Positions 10,074 to 18,750 of a DNA stretch of 60,000 nt are shown piece after piece. The notes below the pieces were generated by a model, which had not been told where the DNA came from, made no database searches, and was given only the letters and a program-made list of their open reading frames with translations. Each line of letters begins with the position of its first letter. The stretch's first letter is position 1. The DNA is from Takakia lepidozioides (taxonomy: Eukaryota; Streptophyta; Takakiopsida; Takakiales; Takakiaceae). The stretch lies in the NCBI GenBank assembly GCA_030704615.1, contig CM060731.1, positions 46,463,241 through 46,523,240 of the forward strand, given 5' to 3'. A program made the position numbers and the translations under genes.

Positions 10074-11552
10074 CTAGCTGCTGAAGCCGATTGGCCATGC
10101 CTTGGTCAACACCCTGACCTCCGCGTCCTTGGCCATGTGAGGTTGCCCTTGGCCTGCACCTCGTGCCCGACCACCTCGTCCTCTTTGGGCTGGTCCACCT
10201 CGCCCCCGGCCACCATTGTTCCCTTGGAACTGGCCTGGGCGCAACTCAGGATGCAAGTCATAACACTGGGCATCTCCATGCCCATACTTGCCACAATGCC
10301 CACACTGCAACTGTGCAGGTTGTGCTTGTGCCGGCCTTCTGCCACTCTCTGGGCAATCTCTCTTGACATGGGGTCCTCCACATGTCCAACATATCACCCC
10401 TGGTTGCTGTTGGCCTGCAAAAGATGCCACGGGCCTCTGCACCTGAGGTCCCCTGTAAGCTCCATGGAACTTGGGCTGGGCAACCTTGCCCCCCTGACCA
10501 CGCTGTTGGGCAGTCCCTTGTGCTTGTGGGCTGACAGCTGTGCCCCGTACAGGCATGTCCTTGCCAAATCCAATTGTAACAACTCGTTCCTCCACCATGT
10601 TGAGCTCAATCCGCTCAGCCAGCAGAAACACATCTGCTAATGTGGGTTGGGCTGCTTGTAACAGGGTTGCATCTCGCACCCTTCTCTTGAGCTCCTTGTC
10701 CAGAATTCCATACCAAAACTGGATTGCCTGAGCTTCAGTAACCCCTTGGGTCACACTTATCAAGCGCCTCATACGAGTGTACGCCTCTCGCAGGCTCTCA
10801 CTGGGTTTGCGCTGGAAGTCTTGCAAACTTCGCAGCTTCTCTGTCCGTACACCTTGGTAGTTCCTCCGCAACTCCTGGAAGAACTCCACCACCGGGTTGA
10901 ATCTAGGCACATGTGTTGTAGCTGTGGCAGGAGGAGTAGTAGCACCTTCTGAACTGGTACCACCGGCAGAAGTACCAGCACTACCTGCTCCACTACTAGT
11001 GCTGGCAGTGGGAGCTATTGGTACTGATGCAGCTACTGGTCGCGTCATGCCTCGAGTAATGGAGATGTAGTCAGGTGACCAATACATCCTCCACTCCTCA
11101 ATCTCTGCTTCATGTCCTCGCCTGAACTCGTGGTAATCGTCCATAGGCGGGCCTTCCAAATGCTGGAACAGTCCCTTCCATGCCATGAATGGGGTGAATA
11201 GATGTGGATTGCGCATCTGCTGCAAATCACACCAGCTGTCGAACTCCTGGATAAAGTCATCCAACTCGATTGTGCCCACAGCTCCAGAGTACCTACGAGG
11301 CCCCTTGGTAGCTCCATACATCTCCTCCATGTCGTCCCACAACAATGGCGAATGAAAGTGCACACCTGTTGATGAAGCCTCCGAGCCTGTGTCTGACTCT
11401 ACAGTAATTGAGGGTGGCGGTGAAGGTGGTCTGAACCGAATACCTCGTCTTGTGAACCCACTCTCACTGTTACTGCCTGTAGCCGTACTCCCCTCAAAAC
11501 CCTTGGGTAACTCCGTAATGACACTCACAATGTGCACCTCCTCCAGTGACAC
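10074..11552 (-). CDS. gag: Retroelement Gag polyprotein
   Basis: An intact 492-residue ORF. Gag forms the particle and packages element RNA. A Retrotrans_gag-type helical region occupies about residues 200-320 (FFQELRRNYQG, SLREAYTRMRRLI, FWYGILDKELKRRV). Two CCHC zinc knuckles follow: CWTCGGPHVKRDC (about residue 388) and CGHCGKYGHGDAQC (about 415). The tail after them is rich in Gly and Arg (GRGRGG), as in nucleocapsids. It ends in its own stop, so pol is a separate ORF. It is the only intact large ORF with a recognised element function. The start is the first Met of the open frame. Confidence 0.88.
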   Translation of the reverse strand: MSLEEVHIVSVITELPKGFEGSTATGSNSESGFTRRGIRFRPPSPPPSITVESDTGSEASSTGVHFHSPLLWDDMEEMYGATKGPRRYSGAVGTIELDDFIQEFDSWCDLQQMRNPHLFTPFMAWKGLFQHLEGPPMDDYHEFRRGHEAEIEEWRMYWSPDYISITRGMTRPVAASVPIAPTASTSSGAGSAGTSAGGTSSEGATTPPATATTHVPRFNPVVEFFQELRRNYQGVRTEKLRSLQDFQRKPSESLREAYTRMRRLISVTQGVTEAQAIQFWYGILDKELKRRVRDATLLQAAQPTLADVFLLAERIELNMVEERVVTIGFGKDMPVRGTAVSPQAQGTAQQRGQGGKVAQPKFHGAYRGPQVQRPVASFAGQQQPGVICWTCGGPHVKRDCPESGRRPAQAQPAQLQCGHCGKYGHGDAQCYDLHPELRPGQFQGNNGGRGRGGPAQRGRGGRARGAGQGQPHMAKDAEVRVLTKAWPIGFSS

Positions 11553-12066
11553 TATAAGGCTCTAGTACTAATCTAATAGTGACACGGGTGGGCACCTGTT
11601 GCAGTCTAAGGGTCATATCCCAGTGGCTCAGGGCACCTGCACCTGCATCCACCGCAAGAACTCCTATGGTTGGCTGGTCATCAACCCAGCCTCACCATAG
11701 AAGAAACACTGGTGGTCTTGCTGGTCATCACTCCAGCCTCACCACCGACAGCATACTCTAGGATTGACCGGTGATCAAATCCGGCCTAATCCCTATGAAA
11801 GCAAGCGCCCACACAAAACCAACATGGCGCACAGTCAAGCATGCAGGTGTTGGGGGGGATCCAAACACACGAAATCAAAACATCAACACCCACACCACCA
11901 CACCAAAATCCAGCAACGCTGATCCTGCAGAATATCCCAGCCCAAGACCCCGGACTGACTGGCCTCCACCAAGAGAGGCTTTGGCAACTACAAGTACAAG
12001 GTAATGAAAATAGTACAGAGATGGAGGGAAGAATAGAAGCCCGCCCAAGCAAGATCTAATCCTGAT

Positions 12067-12858
12067 CTATGCTATCAACTTCCAGACTTCTCTCAAAGTG
12101 CCTCGCTCTGCTTGATGGTAAGGTGTAGGAGGTATATCTATGTCCAGAAACCTGCCACTAACCTTGTCCCAAGCTACAGTAGCTCGCTCTAACCAACCCT
12201 CCTCATCTTTCTGCCAGGTAGAGACAAAGCAACACTCTGCTATCTCCCGCTCACTGAACACTAAAGAAAACAAAGGTAGGGTCTGATAGTCTCTCAACTC
12301 GAAAGCTTTGAGACGGTTGCGGGTGTCTTCATTGCGAATGACTGGATCGCCTTCAAACAGAACAAACTTGTCCTCGCTAATGAACCCCCGCTCGTGGTTG
12401 CCTTGTGCAGAGCGTGTCCGACTGCAACACTGTCTAATTGCACAAACTTGTGCAGCTCCTGCTCCTCTGCTCCAGTACACCACGGCCTTGTGGCTGAACA
12501 CCTTGGTCCCCGGGGCTGTCTTTGGCTGTGTTCCAAGCCTAGCTTTCACCCACTTTGGTATTTCACTTACAGCTGCAGAACTGCTGGCTCCAACAGAGTT
12601 CTGACTGTCCAAGGCGATATTGAGGCCCTCAATGCCAACTACAGCAGTCTGTTGTCTACTGCTAATGCCTGACTCCCAGTATGCAATCAACTCGTCCAAC
12701 TGTTCTCCACTCAAATCAGTCTGAGTTCCTTGGGAAACATAGATCCTGTCCCCTTGTGTGCACAGGCTAAGAGAAGAGACCTGCCCTTCAATTACGTCCT
12801 CATTCCCCCAGCCATGCAGGAGTACATCCACCAATGTGTCTCTCATATAGACCAGCAC
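12067..12858 (-). CDS. Extra retroelement ORF upstream of gag, unknown function
   Basis: An intact 263-residue ORF in the same orientation as gag, 0.5 kb upstream of it and inside the retroelement. I do not recognise a family. The N-terminal third is acidic (VDVLLHGWGNEDV, SGEQLDELIAYWESG), the middle is Ser/Ala-rich, and the C-terminal third is enriched in aromatic and charged residues (FVLFEGDPVIRNEDTRNR, WLERATVAWDKV). There is no signal peptide or membrane segment. Its conservation as an uninterrupted frame beside a frameshifted pol makes it worth noting. It could be an accessory element protein, a captured host exon or a chance ORF. Confidence 0.45.
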   Translation of the reverse strand: MLVYMRDTLVDVLLHGWGNEDVIEGQVSSLSLCTQGDRIYVSQGTQTDLSGEQLDELIAYWESGISSRQQTAVVGIEGLNIALDSQNSVGASSSAAVSEIPKWVKARLGTQPKTAPGTKVFSHKAVVYWSRGAGAAQVCAIRQCCSRTRSAQGNHERGFISEDKFVLFEGDPVIRNEDTRNRLKAFELRDYQTLPLFSLVFSEREIAECCFVSTWQKDEEGWLERATVAWDKVSGRFLDIDIPPTPYHQAERGTLREVWKLIA

Positions 12859-13535
12859 AGGTTCTAGAGACAGGATTGTGGATCTTTCATGGCACTCTCA
12901 CACTCTAAAAATTCCATAGATTTTAGCAGAGTCCCCAAAGCAGAAACCAGGTTAGATAGGTAGATTTCCCCTTTCTGCAGCTATCCACCCAAAAACTGAG
13001 TCAAACGGAGTCCATTTGACAAAGTTATGACCAACCAGGCTCTAAATCATTTAAATTATATCAAAGTTTTTTTTTTTTTTTTAACACCAAAACGTTCCCG
13101 CCATTAAGAACCGTTCCCGGGTTTCATTTGTGGTTACAGATGCACCACAGACTTGCTCGCTTAGTGAGCTGCTTTGCTCCAGCGACGACTCTCGAGCTCG
13201 GGTGGATGGCTATGGCGATGGTGGTGGCCTGTGCAGCGTCAGGCATCTATTTCCCGTGATGCAAGCACTCGAGCCATCCCTAATGCAGGGACAAGCCCTG
13301 ATGATACTCTGTCAGAACCTGGTGGGCAGCTGCCATCTGCACTTGCTCCCTCTTCAGACAATCTTCGGACCTAGTGTCAAATGTGGAAGTGGTGAAGGAG
13401 CTTATTGACAAAGGCAACTGTGTTGGACTATCCACAAAGTGGAGAGTAACCAGATCAGCTTCGTCATTTAGTTGAAGCTTGGAGCATAGGTCTGCATACT
13501 CCGATAGGGCAAGGCACTATCTCAATTCAGGTAGC

Positions 13536-13758
13536 GATCATGTTTGCTTTGACCTCCATCAAGGGAGTGGAGCGCCGTTTCGCTAACCTGGTCTGCAAGA
13601 AGGCGGACGTCGACACCAGCAAGAGAGCTGGTGAGCTGTCGGGTGCGGAGCTGGAGAACTTGATGGTGATTGTCGCGAATCCCCGGCAGTTCAAGATACC
13701 TGACTGGTTCTTGAACAGGAAGAAGGATCACAAGGACGGACGTTATTCGCAGGTCAAA
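13536..13758 (+). pseudogene. RPS18: Ribosomal protein S18 (uS13) exon fragment captured in the retroelement
   Basis: It encodes a central segment of cytosolic RPS18: [10 protein letters not shown], then [44 protein letters not shown] and DGRYSQ. Only this exon is present, while the full protein is about 150 residues. It starts after CAATTCAG and ends at TCGCAG followed by GT, so it looks like an exon with its splice sites. A conserved Gly of SIKGIGRRF is Glu here. It lies antisense to the retroelement genes. Confidence 0.85.
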
Positions 13759-14254
13759 CTTTCTTCCAGACTGATCCAGGTCCTGTCAGTCCAAGTAAGT
13801 AACCTCTCCTAGAGGAGAACTAAAAGAGATTACGGGGAGGTAGGTTACATATGCACACAACTGGAGCTGGAACACCTGCCCCCCTGATCCACCCCCACCA
13901 TAACCTTGATAGGCAGAAGTAGCAGGGTACGAGTTTCCAATTAAGCCGTAATTCAGCTTCGAAGATGTTCAACTAGTGAAACACACAGCAGCTGAGAAAG
14001 ATGCAACTGATGAAAGCCCTGCCACTCCTCACACCTCCACGCTCCCGGCATGCTCACCAAATGAAAGAAAACCAGAAGAAAACTCCCCTTCACCTGCAGA
14101 GTCCAGCTTTTGACTTTGTCTCGAGCCTGTTACATTCTCAGAGATTTTACTATTCCACTCAACCATTTCACATCAAGCACACAGGACAGCCTGAAACCTA
14201 AACTTTCCACGTTATTATGCAAGTTTGACGGGCGGGATGTACAATCGGAATGGA

Positions 14255-14600
14255 CTATCCAATCTGCAGACCAAAATCCTTTTCTTCCCAGCAGAATCGA
14301 GTCCTTGAGTCCGAGTCCCCCTTGCGAATCTTCAAGTCCATTATACTCGTCATTCGAGGTTGATACAACGAATACACAACCGATTGCCGCCTGGTCAATT
14401 CCAGCTGCTGCTTCCCCTGATTGAAAGCAGAGACAACGCTGGAAAGATCCGACAGCTCGGAATTGTCCTTAAACGCTTCCCGACTTCGCCGTTTCACGTA
14501 CTCCCGCACATTATAGTGCGTAAATCTTCACGCTTCTCTGAGAAAGCCTCTCAACAGCGCCCGCACCTCCGCTGCAGATGGCGCTACTGCGGCCATCGCA
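14255..14600 (-). pseudogene. LYRM4/ISD11-like gene fragment captured in the retroelement
   Basis: It resembles the LYR-motif protein that supports mitochondrial Fe-S cluster assembly with NFS1. The sequence reads SAAEVRALLRGFLREA, a TGA stop (14528-14530), then RFTHYNVREYVKRRSREAF, NSELSD and RRQSVVYSLYQ. Length and order fit ISD11. The stop is probably a decayed Arg codon (CGA to TGA). No introns are visible within it, and the frame stays open after the stop to about 14255. It has the same orientation as the retroelement genes. Confidence 0.75.
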
Positions 14601-14811
14601 ATTCTCCCTCCACTTCAGGATTGTTGATCAAATGCAGCACCTTGGTTGTTGACCGGTCATATTCCCTGTGTCCTAGCTTGGACTCCAAGACTGCAAGAGT
14701 GCAGGTATCAGCGTTCACCGCTTGCCAGCGCTGCTCCATGCTGCACGGTAGAGCTTCTCTCTAAGCTTACTGGGGAAACAATCATCCAGCTTCAAGGATC
14801 ACGCATAGGTG

Positions 14812-14996
14812 CCAACTAGCATTTGCTGCTGCATTTTTAAGTCTCTCCTCGTGTACTCCAAAGCCTCTGGTGACTTGGTAGCTTTAGCGACTGCAATAAC
14901 AGTGGCGGCTCCGGCATCGTCATCCTCCAGGCGTTTCAGGGCACGCTGAATCTTGTGATCACATTCAATGATATGCTTCTCAAACTAAGCACTACT
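14812..14996 (-). pseudogene. LUC7-like splicing factor fragment captured in the retroelement
   Basis: On the minus strand, after TGCTTAG, the peptide reads FEKHIIECDHKIQRALKRLEDDD, then AKATKSPEALEY and LKMQQQML. This matches the LUC7 family (U1 snRNP-associated) helical region with ECDRKI.RALKRLEDED. Only about 60 residues are present and neither CCCH nor C2H2 zinc finger is seen. The preceding AG suggests an exon copied with intron sequence. It lies next to the right LTR, where the primer-binding site would be expected. Confidence 0.65.
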
Positions 14997-15073
14997 TACA
15001 CACAGGTAATCTTGCAAGTGCTAACCCACAACTCCTACCTTGCACTCACAGGTAAGAGCTGATCTCTCTCGAG

Positions 15074-15429
15074 TGATAAAGAAGCTTGAAAGGACATACA
15101 CTCCCAACACAAGAAATATAAAATCCATCGCTATCACTCATTGAAACTGAAGTCGAGCCAGGGGCACCCCAAGCTATGGGGACTCCACCCCACAACAACC
15201 TGTATCCCTACATAAGCACACTAAAACCTAAACACATGCAGGAGCTCGGTCGCGCAGGCTCAACTCGAGAGAGATGAGCTGCGCGACTGCCGCTCTCGTG
15301 AAGATAAGACAGACCAGGTGTCAAACTAAACTTGACACCTGATTTAACACTTGACCTAACTCCAAGTGTTAAATACAAATAACTAGTTTTATTCTAGCTG
15401 TTTTCACACTGTGCTTATTTAACTTGACA
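15074..15429 (-). repeat. Right (5') LTR, 356 bp
   Basis: This is the second copy of the long terminal sequence. Its outer edge abuts the AAGG target duplication. On its inner side it meets LUC7-like host sequence and not an obvious tRNA-complementary primer site, so the 5' leader has probably been rearranged or replaced. Confidence 0.85.
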
Positions 15430-15791
15430 AAGGGCTTTTTGTGCTCGTTCGCCCTCATGACCCAATGACGTGCCCGTTCTGGATGGGAATGGCAATTTCA
15501 GATGTCATCCGAGAAAGGGAAGATCCTAATTTTAAGAAAGTGAAGGTGGAGTGGTGGAGACTGAAGAAAAGAGGTAACCCCTCAGACTTTGAGAGGTACA
15601 AGGACTGTTGGTCAAAAGTTTGGGAGTACAACCCGTCAGATCCTGCTCAATGGATCCACGTGAACAATGTCGTGTGGACAATGCCGCCACGAAAAATTAC
15701 GACAAGAAATAGCACCAAGACAATTACAACGGTGGAAGCAGTGAAGGCGCGCGCGAATTTGGAGGTTGCTAACCTTCAGCCAGATACCTGA
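15430..15791 (+). pseudogene. DUF7869-family gene, 3' part (beyond the retroelement)
   Basis: This is the C-terminal portion of the gene interrupted at 3481. The upstream part ends in DIEKG and this part continues with FVLVRPHDPM, then CPFWMGMAISDV and PAQWIHVNNVVWTMPPRK, ending at a stop near 15791. Removing the retroelement and one AAGG copy restores the same reading frame across the junction. This shows that the whole 3482-15429 block was inserted as a unit. Confidence 0.75.
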
Positions 15792-16149
15792 AGGTTTCCT
15801 TCTTGCGAACCATTTTCCATCCATAGACTAAATGTTGAGGTTATTTCCGGTCTTTCATTTTAAGATATAAAAATTTCTTTACGCTTCTTTCCCTTCGTGT
15901 TTGCTTTGGGTGATCTTTCTTGTCTTCCTTTTCTGTCGCAATGAACCTCGAGTGGGCCGTGGACGTTCATCAATTTTCTTTCTGCCATGTTGGACTCTGC
16001 ACTGCTGTACATTCTGTTCATCTACATATATTCGTGACATGGGGGATTCTGGCTTACAAAACAGACAATGCACCAAAAAAAAAAAATGCTTGCACAACCC
16101 CTGGATTCTTTCTTTTCCAATCCGGTCTAAATATTTTTTTGCAATGTCT

Positions 16150-17100
16150 CGTTCTAGTGAGTGCGAGTCTTCTATATTTGTTTGTCCATTTATACCTTTA
16201 CCATCACCTCTAAATCCTTGCCCTTCGTTTTACCCTTCCCTTAAACCTTCCATAGGCTTAAGCCGGACACTTAGTACCCTAAACTATTACTCTTACCATA
16301 TACCAAAAACCTTTGTGTACTCCCATAAATCCAAACCCTAAACCCTTACCCTGGCCTTAATTCTTACCCTAAGATTAAGCTTGACACTTACTACCTTAAA
16401 CCATTACTCTTACCATATACCAAAAACCAGGTTAGTGTACTACCCTACTTACACTCCAAACCAAGTTATCGTACTACCATGTGTGAGTCTTCTATATTTG
16501 TTTGTCCCTTTGAACTACCCTAAATCCAAACCCTAAATCCTTACCCATTCCTTTACCCTGGCCTTAATCCTTACCCTAAGCTTAAGCCTGACACTTACTA
16601 CCCTAAACCATTAGTACTCTCACCATAATATACCAAAAACCAGATTAGTGTGTAACTACCCTACTTACACTCCAAACCAAGTTATTGTACTACCATGTGT
16701 GAGTCTTCCATATTTGTTTGTCCCTTTCTACCCTAAATCCAAACCCTAAACCCTTACCCTTCCCTTTACTCTTCCCTTAATAATCCTTTACCCAAGCTTA
16801 AGCGTGACCCTTAGCACCCTAAACCATTACTTTTACCATATACCAAAAACCTTAGTGTAGTACCCTACTTATGATAAACTCCAAACCTTATTGTACTACC
16901 ATGTTACCTCTTGTAAAATTTGTATCATTCTCTTAATGTTTTCTTTAATTTTCAAGTTGGATAACGTATGATAGAATGATTACATGGATATCAAATTCCC
17001 TTACATTTTTACATTCTACAGAGGTTTAGAGTTGTCCATATTTGTTTCTCTCTTTCTATCCTAAACCCTTTAAAACCCTAAACCCTTCTCCGAGTCACCA
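16150..17100. repeat. Minisatellite with telomere-like CCCTAAA units
   Basis: About four degenerate copies of a unit of roughly 215-320 bp. Landmarks include GAGTCTTCTATATTTGTTTGTCC (near 16160, 16485, 16705, 17030) and ACCATATACCAAAAAC (near 16293, 16413, 16630, 16835). Every unit carries several CCCTAAAC or CCCTAAATC motifs, the plant telomere sequence. It is interstitial, between the DUF7869 gene and the LINE fragment. 17100-17600 is AT-rich unique sequence with no gene seen. Confidence 0.75.
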
Positions 17101-17625
17101 CAAAGTTGGACCTTATTGCACTTAATATATCTAGTTACACCCCAAACCTTATTTTACTGCCCTAGTAGGTCATCTTCCTAATGTTCACGCTATTTTAATA
17201 TTTTATTACCCTTCTCACACCCAAAACATCACTCCAATGGCATTGTCTATGAATATTGTGCTTGTCAACATGAAGATTCAATCAAAATTACTATCAACTT
17301 ATATCAAGTATGGTAGAGTACTATGAGTCTATCCCATGTTCGATTCGACACATTTGTTTATCGTGATTGTAACATAATGTAATATTACATCATTCGACTT
17401 CCCAATCGACGTTCAATGAATTGTTGAGTTACATTGCAACTTCACAAGCACTTCAATGTCAAATGGACATCTTATATGTTACATTTTGAAGCAAGTATGA
17501 TATCACTTGTAATTTCACAAAGTTCAATCACACATTATTATCCAAGATATTATTAACAATTTTTGAATTAATTTTAATTCAAATACATATTAAGTTTGGT
17601 CCGGATTTAAGCCAAAAGTCGAGAA

Positions 17626-18750
17626 TTAGTTAAAATAGGGTTTGGGGCGGTAGTTAGCCACATTGTCTCTTTCACCTTTCTTGTAGATCAAATTGATAAG
17701 ACCTTCAGAGATCTGAGAAGGCATGATCTGCTTATGGAGGATATCCTTTGCCATGTTGAGGAAATCCTGTCCGATTGTGAGCCAAAGATCTTTGAATAGT
17801 TCAATCGGCAACCCATCCGGACCTGGACACTTCAAAGAGGCCAAGGCTTCCACCGCATCTCCCAGTTCCTGCATAGTGAAAGGCTCATCCAGTTTGCCCT
17901 TCTCCCCATCAGTTAGTGAGCATGGAATATTTTCCAGAAGGGTATCCCTGGCCTCCTTCACCAGAGGTGTGTGGGGTCTTTTCTCAAAAAGACTCTTGAA
18001 AAAGTCTGCGGCAATTTTAGACATCTGCTTGGGTTCAGAAGATTGCAGACCAGAGCTATCACGCAAGGAGGGAATCAAGGTGGAAGATCGTCTCTGAGCT
18101 GCTTTCGCGAAGAAGTATTTAGTCATCTTTTCTCCCTTGATGGACCAGTTCATACCCACCCTAATCCTCATGAACTATTCTCTGGAGTGATGGAACAAAG
18201 AGAGGTTTTGTTTGGCAGCTTTGTATGAAAGCAAGGTTTGAGGGTCTTCCCTACCCTCTTGCATTTGCAGCTGGCAAACAAGGAGGCATTTGGTGAGGGC
18301 TTTTTCCCTACGAGAGGACTCTTCAGCCTTTTCTCTAGACAGCTTTTGACAGATACTTCTGAGAGACTGAAGTTTGGATAGAAAGAGAAGAGTAGGCGAG
18401 GAGAAGGGGGGGGGGGGGGGGGGGGGCAGTAGAGGACCAGGCCCTCTTAAGAGTAAGAATTACCTCCGGGTCTTTGAGGAAAGTGGGGTTCAGTTTGAAG
18501 CGGCCCCTTCCCTTGACTGTAGATCCTGGGGTATGGAGAGAGAGTTGGATGGTAGAGTGATCGAAACCAGGGGAGATGGGAAGAATAGGACATCTAGCAG
18601 ACCAAGATAACAAGTGAGCAGAGCAGTAAAACCTATCTAAGCGAGCCATAGAAAGGTTTGGGGGGTCTCTATTGTTTGACCAGGTATACTGGAGCTCATC
18701 CACCAACGGTGTTGAAGCATCCAGCAAACCAATTGCCATGCAAAGAGTCT
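17626..18750 (-). mobile_element. LINE (non-LTR retrotransposon) internal fragment
   Basis: Minus-strand peptides cover the C-terminal part of an AP-type endonuclease (TWSNNRDPP, LDRFYCS, GFDHSTI; 18335-18739). The start of the reverse transcriptase follows (GPDGLPIELFKDLW, GLINLIYKKG, NVANYRP; 17626-18171). The copy is truncated at both ends: it stops at the NYRP motif and lacks the RT catalytic palm. Between the two parts the frame is broken, and a 21-G run (18406-18426) interrupts the coding sequence. Confidence 0.85.
18406..18426 (+). repeat. Poly-G run (21 bp)
   Basis: An uninterrupted run of 21 G inside the LINE fragment, a possible G-quadruplex and a likely source of sequencing error. 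Confidence 0.9.

Larger units (their letters stand above)
3482..15429 (-). mobile_element. Ty3/gypsy LTR retroelement with DNA methyltransferase, PHD finger and host gene fragments
   Basis: An 11.9-kb element flanked by the target duplication AAGG (3478-3481 and 15430-15433; AAAGG is also possible). Its ends are TG...CA. A near-identical sequence of about 355 bp lies at each end (3568-3920 and 15074-15429). The coding direction is minus: extra ORF, gag, protease, methyltransferase, reverse transcriptase, RNase H, integrase, PHD. A purine-rich tract (AGGGGGGCGA on the minus strand, about 4010-4019) precedes the 3' end. I see no clear primer-binding site beside the right LTR. Frameshifts in pol and an altered RT active site show that this copy is defective. 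The close similarity of the LTRs suggests a fairly recent insertion. Confidence 0.85.

Noticed and set aside
13540-13812. A functional RPS18 gene
   Set aside because: Only a central exon is present, a conserved Gly is replaced, and it lies within a transposon.
17723-18097. Plus-strand ORF
   Set aside because: It is the shadow of the minus-strand LINE reverse transcriptase.
18374-18610. Gly-rich plus-strand ORF
   Set aside because: The Gly run is the 21-G homopolymer within the LINE fragment.
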